A DNA stretch of 64,000 bases, taken from the NCBI RefSeq assembly GCF_025149915.1, contig NZ_CP102278.1:1945001-2009000 (forward strand). The letters run 5' to 3'. The stretch is from Coprococcus eutactus (GTDB lineage Bacteria; Bacillota; Clostridia; Lachnospirales; Lachnospiraceae). Shown in pieces: positions 16,686 through 25,570 of the stretch; the first letter of the stretch is position 1; each line of letters begins with the position of its first letter. The notes under the pieces were generated by a model. The model ran no database searches. It saw only the letters and a program-made list of their open reading frames with translations, and was not told where the DNA came from. The position numbers and the translations under genes are program-made.

Positions 16686-19600
16686 AGCCGGAAATCAAGA
16701 AGCTGCTTATCCTAAATCTCCCGTATCTGCTCTTTGTCTGGCTCTTTGATAAAGTGGGCGCGGCTGTCCGTCTATCCCCCGGCGCGGACGCAAGCGCAAA
16801 GCTGCTACATCTTGGGGACGGTTTTACCACCGCCTTTTCCAGTATCGCGCCGAGCTTCCACCCGGCAGACTTACTTATCGGCATTGCGGGGGCGGTCATT
16901 GTCCGGCTGATTATCTACACCAAAGGCAAGAACGCGAAGAAATACCGCCGCGGGACAGAATACGGTTCGGCGCGTTGGGGCGGGGCTGACGACATAAAGC
17001 CGTACACAGACCCGGTATTTGAGAACAATATCCCCTTAACGCAGACGGAACGGCTCACCATGAACAGCCGCCCGAAGCAGCCGAAATACGCAAGAAACAA
17101 AAATATTCTTGTAATCGGCGGTTCCGGCAGCGGCAAGACCCGGTTCTTTGTGAAACCGTCGCTCATGCAATGTACGTCAAAGGATTTTCCAACGTCGTAT
17201 ATCGTCACTGACCCGAAAGGAACACTGATTTTGGAAACCGGGAAAATGTTGCAGCGGTACAAATACCGTATCAAAGTGCTAAATACGATTAACTTCAAAA
17301 AATCCATGAAATACAATCCCTTTGCCTATCTGCGGAGCGAAAAGGACATTTTGAAATTAGTCAATACCATTATCGCCAACACCAAAGGCGACGGGGAAAA
17401 ATCCGGCGAGGATTTCTGGGTGAGTGCGACTCGTTCGCAGACGGTAAAAAGTCTGCGCACGAGCAACGGTTTTCCGTTGTTCGGAGAACTGGTAGTTTGA
17501 TAGGTGGAATGACGGGGTAACGCCCTGAAACGCCTACCCTTGATGGGCGTGCATTAGCTGTAATGGCTGGTGTACGAAGCCCCATGACAAAGGCTGAGAG
17601 TAACCGTAACCACTGCCTAAAGTGGTCGAAAGCGGTCTGGAGGCAGACTGTGTTACCTATAAGCCGAGAGTCTATAAGATACCTATGGTTAGAATGTTCG
17701 CTTTGGCGGGCGGACTGACGAACCTGCGAATGTACAGGTCTAAAAGAAGACCACGCAGAAATGTGTGGGTGCGTTAATGCGCAGTCGGTGTGGTTTAGTA
17801 GAAATTGATCCTACGAACGACCATGCTGTGTTACAGGCACAGGCAAGCCGACAGGTCTATAGCAGGAACCTATGGGTATGTATGAACAGATAGAACTATC
17901 GGAACGAGGAAAGGCAGCAGATTCCGCAAGGAATAGTCTGACGAAAAACAATAAGCAGACGAACTGCTGCTGAAAAGTAGTGGTCGAACCTATGATGTGC
18001 TTGCGTTATGTGAGCTACGGAGGAATGGCCACAAGTCGGTTGAGATAAGCAGGCATTATTCAATCCAACATAAGGATTCGAGTAAGACCAAAAGGGTCAC
18101 TTTCGCAAAAAGGAGGTGATGCCTTATGCCAAAGAAAAACAAAACTCTATGTGTAGATGACTTACGTCATGCCGAGTATTACGGTATGCAGCCAGTTTTT
18201 GATGAACTCTATCATCGAAGTTTGGAGGGAGAAAATTTTACCGACCTTATGGATTTAATTCTGAGCCGGGACAACATTCTTCTGGCATATCGGAACATCA
18301 AAGCAAACGGAGGAAGCTACACAGCAGGAACAGACAACAAAAACATCAGTGACATCGGGTGTTTACCGCCCGAAACAGTTGCAGAGAAAGCGAGGTTTAT
18401 TGTCACAGGAAGTCAGCACGGATACCGCCCAAAGCCGGTAAGACGCAAAGACATTCCGAAACCAAACGGAAAAACCAGACCGTTAGGTATTCCCTGTATC
18501 TGGGACAGGCTGGTACAGCAATGTATCAAACAGGTCATAGAGCCAATCTGCGAAGCGAAATTCAGCGACAACAGTTACGGCTTTCGCCCGAACCGTTCCG
18601 TGGAACACGCCGTGCAGAAAACTTACACCATGCTTCAACGCATGAACCTGCATTATGTGATTGAGTTTGATATAAAAGGATTTTTCGACAACGTAAATCA
18701 CAGCAAGCTAATGCGGCAAATATGGGCAATGGGAATACACGACAAACAGTTGATTTTTATTATCAAGCGGATTCTGAAAGCACCGATTAGAATGCCAGAC
18801 GGCACTACACTCATTCCAGACAAAGGCACTCCGCAAGGCGGTATCATTTCACCGTTGCTTGCCAATATCGTGCTGAATGAACTGGACAAATGGGTTGAGA
18901 GCCAATGGCAGAACCACCCTCTTGTAAAGGAATACGGGTATGAGAGGAAAATCAGAAACTCGATTACTTTTGACCGGAGCAAGGCATTCCTCAAAATGAG
19001 GAAAACAGGGTTGAAAGAAATGTATATCGTGAGATATGCAGATGATTTCAGAATTTTCTGCCGGAATAAAGAGGACGCTTTGAGAACGAAAGAGGCTGTA
19101 ACGGCATGGATAACCGAGAGGCTGAGGTTGGAGGTATCGCCAGAGAAAACAAGGATAGTCAATGTTAGAAAACGCTATTCAGAGTTTCTTGGGTTTAAGA
19201 TACGAGTCAGACCGAAAAGCAGGAAGTACATCGTGCAATCTCATATCTGTGACAAAAAGTTGGAACTGGAAAGGCAAAAACTGGTGGAACAGGCGAAACG
19301 AATTGCCCGACCTTCAGAGGGAAAAAGACCTTTGGACGAAATACGGCTGTACAATTCAATGGTTCTGGGAATACAGAATTATTTTCAACTTGCCACCTGC
19401 ATCAGCATTGATTGCAGGAAAATCCACAGACAGGTCATGACAGTTTTAACAAATCGGCTCAATACAGAAACCGGGTGCAGACTTGTTCGAGAGGGCGGCG
19501 CAATGACCGAGAGCGAAAAAGAACGGTTTGGAAAGTCGGCAATGATACGGTATGTATCTGGAATCGACCAACCTATCTACCCTATCGCATACATCAAGAA

Positions 19601-21233
19601 CAAGATACCGATGGCAAAGAAAGCGGCGGTTTGCAGTTACACGGTAGAGGGACGGGCATTGATACACACGAACCTAAGTATGAACTCATCTGTTCTATCA
19701 GGTTTGAGGAATCAACCGCCTATGGGGCGAAGCACAGAACTTACTGACAGCAGGATTTCACTATTCTCGGCTCAACGTGGAAAATGTGCGCTAAGTGGGG
19801 AACTCTTTGAAAATGCGGCTGACATAGTATGCTGGCTGAAAACACCGGCAGAATTGGGCGGCAAGGAACGCTATCGAAATATGATTTTGTTCCATAATAG
19901 ATTTCTTCCACTCCTGCAAGAGTGTCCTAAGAATGAGCTAAAAGAGATAGCCGACACGCTCAAGGCAACAAAGGAACTGATGTTAAAAGTGAACAGTCTG
20001 CGCCAGCAGGCTGGTTTGTCCGCAATAGAAAACTAACATTTCATTTGGTGATTGATTAAATGCTTGTGAAAACAACCGATGGAACGCCGGATGCGGTGAA
20101 AGTCGCACGTCCGGTGTGGAGTGGGGGAAAATCCGGCGATAACTTCAAAGGATTACCTATCACTATAAGCGGAAAAGCTCTACTACACCGCACTAATCGG
20201 CTATATCTGGTATGAAGCCCCAGAGGACGAGAAGAACTTCACGACGCTGCTTGAAATGATAAATGCGTCGGAAGCCCGCGAGGACGACGAGGATTTCCAG
20301 AACCCGGTTGACCTCATGTTTGAACGTCTGGAAGAAAAAGACCCGGAACATTTTGCAGTCAAGCAGTACAAAAAATACAAACTGGCGGCGGGCAAGACCG
20401 CAAAAAGCATACTTATCTCATGCGGCGCGAGGTTAGCCCCATTCGACATTAAGGAGCTGCGGGAGCTTATGGAAACCGACGAAATGGAGCTTGACACCAT
20501 AGGTGACAGAAAGACCGCCCTTTTCGTGATTATCAGCGACACCGACGACACCTTTAACTTTGTCGTGAGTATTCTCTACACACAGCTATTCAACCTCTTG
20601 TGCGACAAAGCAGATGATGAATACGGCGGGCGGCTTCCCGTCCATGTACGGTGCTTACTTGATGAATTTGCGAATATCGGGCAAATCCCCAAATTTGAGA
20701 AACTAATCGCAACCATACGGAGCCGGGAAATCTCCGCGTCAATCATCTTGCAGAGCCAGTCACAGCTAAAGGCAATCTACAAGGACAACGCCGATACCAT
20801 AGTCGGCAACTGCGACACCACGCTTTTCTTGGGCGGCAAGGAAAAAACCACGCTCAAAGAAATATCGGAGATTTTAGGCAAGGAAACGATAGACAGCTTC
20901 AACACTTCCGAAACAAGGGGGCGGGAGCTTTCGCATGGGCTGAACTATCAGAAATTGGGAAAGCAGCTTATGACGGAAGATGAAATCGCAGTCATGGACG
21001 GAGGGAAATGTATCTTGCAGCTACGCGGGGTGCGCCCGTTCTTTTCGGACAAATTCGACATAACGAAACACCCGAAATACAAGTACCTATCCGACGCAGA
21101 CCCGAAGAACGCCTTTGACATGGAAAAGCACCTTAAACGCCGCCCCGCCATTGTCAAGCCCGACGAGGTTTTTGACTATTACGAGATTGACGCAGCAGAC
21201 TTACAGGAGGACGCAGACCATGAGGAAACGTAG
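16682..21233 (+). CDS. virD4: VirD4 coupling protein (CD1115 family), interrupted by a group II intron
   Basis: Exon 1 is 16,682-17,423 and exon 2 is 20,167-21,233. Splicing gives GTG-AAA-GCG (V-K-A) and a 602-residue protein, normal for the family. It has two N-terminal membrane segments, Walker A GGSGSGKTRFF near residue 145, ADDIKPYTDP before it, Walker B LLDEFANIG, and the C-terminal TIRSREISASIILQSQSQL. It is the ATPase that feeds the relaxase-DNA complex into the T4SS. Unspliced mRNA would give a truncated 272-residue product ending at 17,500. Conjugation therefore depends on intron splicing. Confidence 0.92.
18126..20036 (+). CDS. ltrA: Group II intron reverse transcriptase/maturase
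   Basis: This 636-residue protein has RT motifs in order: PKPVRRKDIPKPNGKTRPLGIP near residue 100, NSYGFRPNRSVEHAV, FDIKGFFDNVNH, GTPQGGIISPLLANIVL and the active site YADD near residue 304. The X/maturase domain follows. The C-terminal HNH-like segment (RGKCALSGELF, then TPAELGGKERYRNMILFH) lacks the second Cys and the His pair of a standard HNH, so endonuclease activity is doubtful. AAAAGGAGGTGATG precedes the ATG. It assists splicing of the virD4 pre-mRNA. Confidence 0.92.
   Translation: MPKKNKTLCVDDLRHAEYYGMQPVFDELYHRSLEGENFTDLMDLILSRDNILLAYRNIKANGGSYTAGTDNKNISDIGCLPPETVAEKARFIVTGSQHGYRPKPVRRKDIPKPNGKTRPLGIPCIWDRLVQQCIKQVIEPICEAKFSDNSYGFRPNRSVEHAVQKTYTMLQRMNLHYVIEFDIKGFFDNVNHSKLMRQIWAMGIHDKQLIFIIKRILKAPIRMPDGTTLIPDKGTPQGGIISPLLANIVLNELDKWVESQWQNHPLVKEYGYERKIRNSITFDRSKAFLKMRKTGLKEMYIVRYADDFRIFCRNKEDALRTKEAVTAWITERLRLEVSPEKTRIVNVRKRYSEFLGFKIRVRPKSRKYIVQSHICDKKLELERQKLVEQAKRIARPSEGKRPLDEIRLYNSMVLGIQNYFQLATCISIDCRKIHRQVMTVLTNRLNTETGCRLVREGGAMTESEKERFGKSAMIRYVSGIDQPIYPIAYIKNKIPMAKKAAVCSYTVEGRALIHTNLSMNSSVLSGLRNQPPMGRSTELTDSRISLFSAQRGKCALSGELFENAADIVCWLKTPAELGGKERYRNMILFHNRFLPLLQECPKNELKEIADTLKATKELMLKVNSLRQQAGLSAIEN
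20083..20118 (+). ncRNA. Group II intron domain V
   Basis: A stem CGCCGGA/TCCGGTG encloses TGCGGTGAAAGTCGCA, with the GAAA tetraloop and bulge typical of the catalytic domain V. It lies about 50 nt before the intron 3' end, leaving room for domain VI. Confidence 0.85.
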
Positions 21234-21390
21234 CGCAGAGGAAAAACAAAAGCAGCTTGAACGGTTTTTAATGAATGTTGCGGAAGCCGCCGACGCTGCA
21301 TTATGGGAGTATTGGCGGGAAAAGGAAGCGGAACACCGCCGTTTTGCAACGGAGTATGTCACGCGCCGGGGGCTTATCCCTCAACAGTGA
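21220..21390 (+). CDS. Small ICE protein after VirD4
   Basis: The 56-residue product (MRKRSAEEKQKQLERF, then a helix with AALWEYWREKEAEHRRF) is highly charged and predicted helical throughout. The ATG overlaps the last codons of virD4 by 14 bp, implying translational coupling. I do not recognise a named family, although small helical proteins at this position are usual in such ICEs. Confidence 0.6.
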   Translation: MRKRSAEEKQKQLERFLMNVAEAADAALWEYWREKEAEHRRFATEYVTRRGLIPQQ

Positions 21391-21422
21391 CAGCATGGCA
21401 GACCGCCGGGGAGGGGGGGACA

Positions 21423-21524
21423 GGGGAAGCTACACTTCCCCTACGCTGCCTTGCGGCAGCTACCCCTTTGTGAACTTGCGGGAAGCGAACACCTTGCTAT
21501 GCAAGCTATTCACTTCCCGCAAGT
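21423..21524. repeat. Cluster of three hairpins upstream of maff2
   Basis: Consecutive stems are GGGGAAG/CTTCCCC (21,423-21,441), GCTGCC/GGCAGC (21,445-21,460) and a 12-bp perfect pair ACTTGCGGGAAG/CTTCCCGCAAGT (21,474-21,485 and 21,513-21,524) with an inner CTTGC/GCAAG stem. No T-run follows. It lies in the 417-bp gap between the VirD4 operon and maff2 and could be a structured RNA or a DNA-binding site. Confidence 0.65.
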
Positions 21525-21579
21525 CTGAATAATACCCGTCCGGCAGCACAGCGGGACACCGAAAGGAGGAATCGAAGCA

Positions 21580-21753
21580 ATCACATATATCAATATCGGC
21601 TACATGATACGCGCCCCTACTTTCCGGCGCAGCACACAGCGGCAGGAGCCGCACCCCCCTACAACTGAATACCGCCGCGCCGCAGAACTTACGCAGCGCG
21701 GGGACAGCCGCCTTTACCAGAGGGCGGTTTTTTTATGCGGCGGCATACGCTGA
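21580..21753 (+). CDS. Possible small protein with non-ATG start
   Basis: A 57-codon frame follows AAAGGAGGA with an ATC codon at the usual start distance; the first ATG is at 21,604. The product is basic, rich in Arg, Thr and Gln (IRAPTFRRSTQRQ). Its 3' part overlaps the hairpin/T-run at 21,708-21,734, so the frame might be an attenuation leader. No family is recognised. Confidence 0.3.
   Translation: MTYINIGYMIRAPTFRRSTQRQEPHPPTTEYRRAAELTQRGDSRLYQRAVFLCGGIR
21708..21734 (+). terminator. Hairpin with T-run upstream of maff2
   Basis: CCGCC/GGCGG with a loop and extra A-T pairs is followed by seven T residues. It precedes the maff2 start by 74 bp and may terminate or attenuate transcription from the virD4 operon into maff2-virB6. 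Confidence 0.6.
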
Positions 21754-21807
21754 CCGCCTTTTGTCCGCTTGCCGGACAGCCGCAGACGCGGCAGAAAGGA
21801 TTTATTT

Positions 21808-21948
21808 ATGGCATTTTTCAATAGCGCAGTAGACGTTTTGCAGACCCTTGTTGTAGCACTTGGAGCCGGGCTTGGTATCTGGGGCGTTATCAATCTCATG
21901 GAGGGCTACGGCAACGACAATCCGGGCGCGAATGCTCATGTACGGTAG
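21808..21948 (+). pseudogene. maff2: maff2, 5' part (interrupted by IME2)
   Basis: ATG 21,808 follows AGAAAGGA. The first 41 residues (MAFFNSAVDVLQTLVVALGA, GIWGVINLMEGYGNDNPGA) are the N-terminus and first membrane helix of a Maff2 protein, a small T4SS-associated membrane protein of these ICEs. After NPGA the frame enters IME2 and ends at 21,948. The missing part, KSQGMKQLMAGGGVALIGMTL and the second helix, is at 31,311-31,402. Confidence 0.9.
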
Positions 21949-21955
21949 AGAAGCA
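21933..21955. repeat. IME2 left terminal inverted repeat
   Basis: The sequence TGCTCATGTACGG and the following 10 bases match the reverse complement of 31,288-31,310 at 18 of 23 positions. Both repeats begin directly at the maff2 junctions. The next 260 bp up to the sigma gene hold no recognised gene. Confidence 0.8.
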
Positions 21956-22215
21956 CAAGACATGGATAGCCAGCCCTGCCACTATTCCGAAGTCAGGGGA
22001 ACGCAATAGAAAAATTCATAGCTGTATGCTATACTTAATTAGCATTTGAACATATCAAGCTGACACAGCAATCTCTTTGCTTGCCGTTAATGTGCGTCTA
22101 CCAACAGTCCGCAGAAAGCAAGAGTAGCGTAAAGGTATAAAAATTTCAAACTTCTTTGTAACGAAATTCCGATTTCTCCGTCTAACCTATGAAGCTGAAG
22201 GAGGTGATGACAAGT

Positions 22216-22701
22216 ATGGACTATGAAAAGCTCTATAAAGCCTACTATTTACAGGTATACTCGTATACTATTTCTCTTGCCAAAAATCGTGAGATAGCAG
22301 AGGAAATCACGCAGAACACATTCTATAAGGCTGTTTCTACAACATCACAATTCAAAGGTAAGTCAGATGAATTGACATGGCTCTGCTCCATAGCAAAAAA
22401 TCTTTACCATGATGAAATGCGAAGCCGTCAGCGAGTAGCTGATGTGAGTGAAATCAATGACTTGCCATCAAATGAAAATGTTGAGAACTCAGTTGCAGAT
22501 TCTGACATGGCGTTCCGCATACACCTCGTTCTTCACCGTTTGGAAGAACCATACAAAGAAGTCTTTCAGCTTCGCGTATTCGGGGAACTATCTTTTTCAC
22601 AAATCGCTGCAATTTTTGGAAAAACAGAATCATGGGCGAGAGTTACTTATCATCGTGCAAAGCTAAAAATTCAAGAAAGGATGGATGAAAAGCATGAGTA
22701 A
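22216..22701 (+). CDS. ECF-type RNA polymerase sigma factor (IME2 cargo)
   Basis: The 161-residue protein has sigma region 2 (YYLQVYSYTISLAKNREIAEE, TFYKAV) and region 4 (LEEPYKEVFQLRVFGELSFSQIA, TESWARVTYHRAKLKIQ), the plan of ECF sigma factors. The ATG at 22,216 follows GGAGGTGATGACA; the frame is open to 22,189. The stop overlaps the start of the anti-sigma gene by 8 bp. The pair is AT-richer than the rest of IME2, suggesting separate acquisition. Confidence 0.88.
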   Translation: MDYEKLYKAYYLQVYSYTISLAKNREIAEEITQNTFYKAVSTTSQFKGKSDELTWLCSIAKNLYHDEMRSRQRVADVSEINDLPSNENVENSVADSDMAFRIHLVLHRLEEPYKEVFQLRVFGELSFSQIAAIFGKTESWARVTYHRAKLKIQERMDEKHE

Positions 22702-23398
22702 ACAATGCGATATTGTTCGAGATATTCTTCCGCTGTATGTTGACGGTGCTTGCAGCGAAGCAAGCGCAGAGATGGTAAAAGAGCATTTGAACGCCTGTGC
22801 TGATTGTAACGCAATTTATCAGAAATTGCTTTCTCACACGAGCGAAGATGTTCTTCACGAAGAAAGCGAAAGCGTTATTATGCGCCATGAGGCAAAAGAA
22901 AAGCAGAGGGGCAGGAAAAAGATAACGATTGCTGTTCTCGTTTCCATCGCTCTTTGTACCATTGCAATTTTTACAGCTCTCTTTCTGTTACCTATAAACA
23001 TTGCTTATGAGCCTGTCAAAATCGACTTCCCATTTGAGGTTGAAGATGTCGAAAGCGTTGAAATGTACCACTATGACGGAGTGCCTGCATCAGCAGAAAA
23101 GAAAGTAGTTGTTGCTGAAAATGATATAAAGACCCTGTATGATAAGTTCAAGGACTTATCCTTAAAAGACAAAACAACTGAGGAAACTGCCGGAGCAGAT
23201 GTGACCAGCTTTAGATTTAACCTCTCAGATGGAACAAGCTACGATTTGATTTACGCCTGCTATGGAGTTAAAAACGGCGAATTGAAGTCAGAAGCAGGCG
23301 GTTTTAAGTATTTCACAAGTGCGGATATTGGCTCTTATTGGAACAATTTGAATACGGACCTTGAAGCAATTCCTATCAATGAGAGTGAATTGCCGTGA
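22694..23398 (+). CDS. Zinc-finger anti-sigma factor, membrane-anchored
   Basis: The N-terminus has the anti-sigma zinc-binding pattern (MSKQCDIVRDILPLY, then VKEHLNACADC with His-x3-Cys-x2-Cys). One membrane helix follows (about residues 73-95, ITIAVLVSIALCTIAIFTA), and the C-terminal ~130 residues form an outside domain. It should hold the sigma factor of the preceding gene at the membrane and release it on a signal. ATG 22,694 overlaps the sigma stop, implying translational coupling. Confidence 0.85.
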   Translation: MSKQCDIVRDILPLYVDGACSEASAEMVKEHLNACADCNAIYQKLLSHTSEDVLHEESESVIMRHEAKEKQRGRKKITIAVLVSIALCTIAIFTALFLLPINIAYEPVKIDFPFEVEDVESVEMYHYDGVPASAEKKVVVAENDIKTLYDKFKDLSLKDKTTEETAGADVTSFRFNLSDGTSYDLIYACYGVKNGELKSEAGGFKYFTSADIGSYWNNLNTDLEAIPINESELP

Positions 23399-23421
23399 GC
23401 AGATAGCAAACCCAGCCGAGC

Positions 23422-23467
23422 CTGTCAACGGTCAAGATGAACGGCGCAAATGCGCCGCCGTTGACAG
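23422..23467 (+). repeat. Nested hairpin between anti-sigma and sigma-like genes
   Basis: CTGTCAACGG and CCGTTGACAG form a perfect 10-bp stem with a second stem CGGCGC/GCGCCG inside. There is no T-run. It may be a regulatory RNA structure or a protein site in the 158-bp gap. Confidence 0.6.
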
Positions 23468-23556
23468 CCCCGCCCGTCTTTGCTGTTCGGTAATCAAGAG
23501 GGCGACAGCACAAGATGCTGCCGCCCTCTGCCATTATTCAGAAAGGGGGATTTTCC

Positions 23557-24015
23557 ATGACCGAACACGAAAAGTATCAAGAACATATCCGGCATACACA
23601 CGATGCCTTTTGCAAGACTGTTATTCGCCACGCTGCCATAGACGCAGCCCGGAGCATACGGAGCCGCCGCAAGCGGGAAATCTCGCTTGAATATCTGATA
23701 GAAGAAAAACACTATCCATTCAGTACCACAGATAAATACTTTGCGGAGCAATCCGGCATGACCAGCTATCCGCTTTTCGTCTGTGGTCAGATGGTGCTTT
23801 TGGAAAGTCCAGAGCTTGCCGCAGCCCTGTCCGCACTATCACAGATGGAACAGGAAATCATTTTCTTGTACTACTTCCAACGATTGACGCATAGGGAGAT
23901 TGGACGGAGATATGGACGGGCTGGCAACACAACCGGGCGGCGTATTCAGATGATTTTACGGCGGCTACGGGCAGAGTTGGAGGGCTTGTCCTATGAACCA
24001 GCTACTTCCCTATGA
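23557..24015 (+). CDS. Sigma-70 region-4-type regulator of IME2
   Basis: This 152-residue protein has a conserved N-terminal region (RHAAIDAARSIRSRRKREISLEY), a variable middle, and a C-terminal region 4-like HTH (LSQMEQEIIFLYYFQRLTHREI, GRRIQMILRRLRAEL). Such sigma-like proteins paired with a small HTH protein are standard in Tn916/Tn4451-type elements and are thought to regulate excision or transfer. The ATG at 23,557 follows AAAGGGGG. The stop overlaps the next gene by 23 bp. Confidence 0.8.
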   Translation: MTEHEKYQEHIRHTHDAFCKTVIRHAAIDAARSIRSRRKREISLEYLIEEKHYPFSTTDKYFAEQSGMTSYPLFVCGQMVLLESPELAAALSALSQMEQEIIFLYYFQRLTHREIGRRYGRAGNTTGRRIQMILRRLRAELEGLSYEPATSL

Positions 24016-24190
24016 AACAATCGTTAAGGCAAGCGAGGGCGACCCGGAAGCTGTTGCCGCCGTCCTATCCCATTATGCCGGATATATCCGCTCTTGTGCG
24101 AAAATGGACGGACAGATCAACACAGATATGCAGGAACATATCGTCGGGCGGCTGATAGAAAGCCTGTTGAAGTTCCGCTTTGACCGCTAA
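23993..24190 (+). CDS. Helix-turn-helix protein (HTH_16 type)
   Basis: The 65-residue protein (LPYETIVKASEGDPEAVAAVL, HYAGYIRSC, ending in VGRLIESLLKFRF) matches the small HTH_16 partner found beside mobile-element sigma factors. It overlaps the upstream sigma-like gene, so the two are translationally coupled. The same pairing appears in the inner ICE at 51,842-52,523. Confidence 0.75.
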   Translation: MNQLLPYETIVKASEGDPEAVAAVLSHYAGYIRSCAKMDGQINTDMQEHIVGRLIESLLKFRFDR

Positions 24191-24247
24191 GCAGAAAAGT
24201 TGTATAATTAGAGCCTGACAAATTAAACTTTAATGGGGGTGGAGCAA

Positions 24248-24658
24248 ATGGAACAGATTATCAATTATAGAGACATACCCACAGATAAAAGGCTTGACAT
24301 ATTAAATGCTCTTGAGCGAATAGGTTTTTTTCCTGCATACGGCGGTGTGAAAACCATGCAACAAATTATGGAAAAGTCAGTTCCGGGTTCAGGTCCACAA
24401 TTCTATTTCGTTTTCCGTGAAAATGAGTTGATAGGGTACAATTTTCTCATTGGTGACACTAAGAAATATAAAGCGTTCCCATGGCTTGCTATTAGCAATA
24501 TGGATGAGCAGAAGTTGGCTGTTTGCGAAGAACTGATGAAAATACAAATTGCTTTTTTTGAAGAACTCGGAATGCAAAAGATAGCAGATCATTGCGTTAG
24601 GATTATGGAAGATTACAGAAAAGGGATTGGAAAGCGAAAAGAAAGCGATTGCAGATAA
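24248..24658 (+). CDS. Hypothetical protein in IME2
   Basis: The 136-residue product starts at ATG 24,248 after a GGGGGTGGAG ribosome site. It reads as a mixed alpha/beta soluble protein (RDIPTDKRLDILNALERIGFF, PQFYFVFRENELIGYNFLIGD, then a helical C-terminus). There is no signal peptide and no motif I can name. Its base composition is more AT-rich than the neighbouring mobilization genes, suggesting cargo. Confidence 0.55.
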   Translation: MEQIINYRDIPTDKRLDILNALERIGFFPAYGGVKTMQQIMEKSVPGSGPQFYFVFRENELIGYNFLIGDTKKYKAFPWLAISNMDEQKLAVCEELMKIQIAFFEELGMQKIADHCVRIMEDYRKGIGKRKESDCR

Positions 24659-24829
24659 ATTCCATTTGAAAAACGGCTGACAATTTAATACCGCCGCCCA
24701 TCACAGCGGCATATAAGCAGTAAATCTTGAAAAAGGTTTGCTGCTTTTTTTGCGCCCATTTTCAAAAATCTTTGGCAAACCACACCGCCGGATTGTTGTA
24801 GGGAGCAGACAGGGAAAACAAAAAATTTT

Positions 24830-25071
24830 CCGTGCGTTTGCCAAAACGCCCCCTTTTCACCGTTGTAGTGGTGAACAGCGGGCAGAACACGCCGCCGCAA
24901 TCGCTATATTGGTGGAGCAAGCCAGTATATCCGCAAACCAGAGCCGCCGAGGAAAGCGGTAGTTTTTTAGAGCAAGTTTCTACCACGGTGCCAAAATCCG
25001 CAATTCTGCGGTTTTGCCCCTCGCGGGAAACTTGTTGGGGAGTGCCTTCCCCAAACCCTGCTATGCGGCTT
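24830..25071 (+). other. Candidate oriT of IME2
   Basis: The 513-bp gap before mobC contains several stems: TTCACC/GGTGAA near 24,860, CCGCA/TGCGG near 25,000, and CTTGTTGGGGAG then CCTTCCCCAAACCCTGC at 25,031-25,061, followed by GCGGC/GCCGC. The 25,031-25,061 block closely resembles the oriT-like blocks of the inner ICE at 41,700-41,728 and 49,133-49,161, in the same orientation relative to mobC. The nick site was not located. No gene is seen in this gap. Confidence 0.6.
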
Positions 25072-25171
25072 ACGCCGCAAAAATATTTCTGTCCGGCAGA
25101 CAGGAAATGCCCCGAAAATAGCTAACAGACCAGCCCATTTTTTGTGATAAGTGAAAGGAGGTTTACAGCCC

Positions 25172-25570
25172 ATGCCGAAGCGATACAACACCCCCCACCG
25201 CAGCCATGTTGTGAAAACCCGGCTGACCGATGAAGAATACGCCGACTTCACAGAACGGCTTGCGCCCTATGGTATCAGTCAGTCCGAATTTCTCCGGCAG
25301 GCCATCCGGCGCACTACCATACGCCCCGTACTCCATGTGTCGTCAGTCAATGACGAGCTGCTCTCCGCTGTCGGGAAGCTCACAGCCGAGTACGGCAGGA
25401 TTGGCGGCAATCTCAACCAGATTGCCCGCACCCTCAACGAGTGGCATAGCCCCTACCCGGCTATGGCAAAGGAATTGCGGGAAGCGGCCGCCGACCTTGC
25501 CGCCCTCAAGTATGAAGTCCTAAAGAAAGTAGGTGACGCCGTTGGCAACACTCAAGCATTTAGGCTCTAA
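25172..25570 (+). CDS. mobC: MobC-like relaxosome accessory protein
   Basis: The 132-residue protein has a ribbon-helix-helix-like N-terminus (HVVKTRLTDEEYADFTERL, GISQSEFLRQAIRR) and the MobC motif IGGNLNQIARTLNEW near residue 80. It would bind oriT DNA and help the relaxase. ATG 25,172 follows AAAGGAGG. It overlaps the relaxase start by 29 bp, as is usual. Confidence 0.85.
   Translation: MPKRYNTPHRSHVVKTRLTDEEYADFTERLAPYGISQSEFLRQAIRRTTIRPVLHVSSVNDELLSAVGKLTAEYGRIGGNLNQIARTLNEWHSPYPAMAKELREAAADLAALKYEVLKKVGDAVGNTQAFRL

Larger units (their letters stand above)
17424..20166 (+). mobile_element. Group II intron in virD4
   Basis: The 2,743-bp intron begins GTGCGAC and ends CACTAT, the expected GUGYG 5' and AY 3' ends. 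The 5' ~700 bases are non-coding and hold ribozyme domains I-III; the maturase ORF is in domain IV; domain V is at about 20,083-20,118 and a short domain VI follows. Joining 17,423 to 20,167 restores the virD4 frame exactly. Base composition is more AT-rich than the ICE around it, indicating later arrival. Confidence 0.93.

Noticed and set aside
16682..17500. Truncated virD4 pseudogene
   Set aside because: The group II intron ends and exact exon join show the gene is interrupted by a splicing intron, not destroyed.
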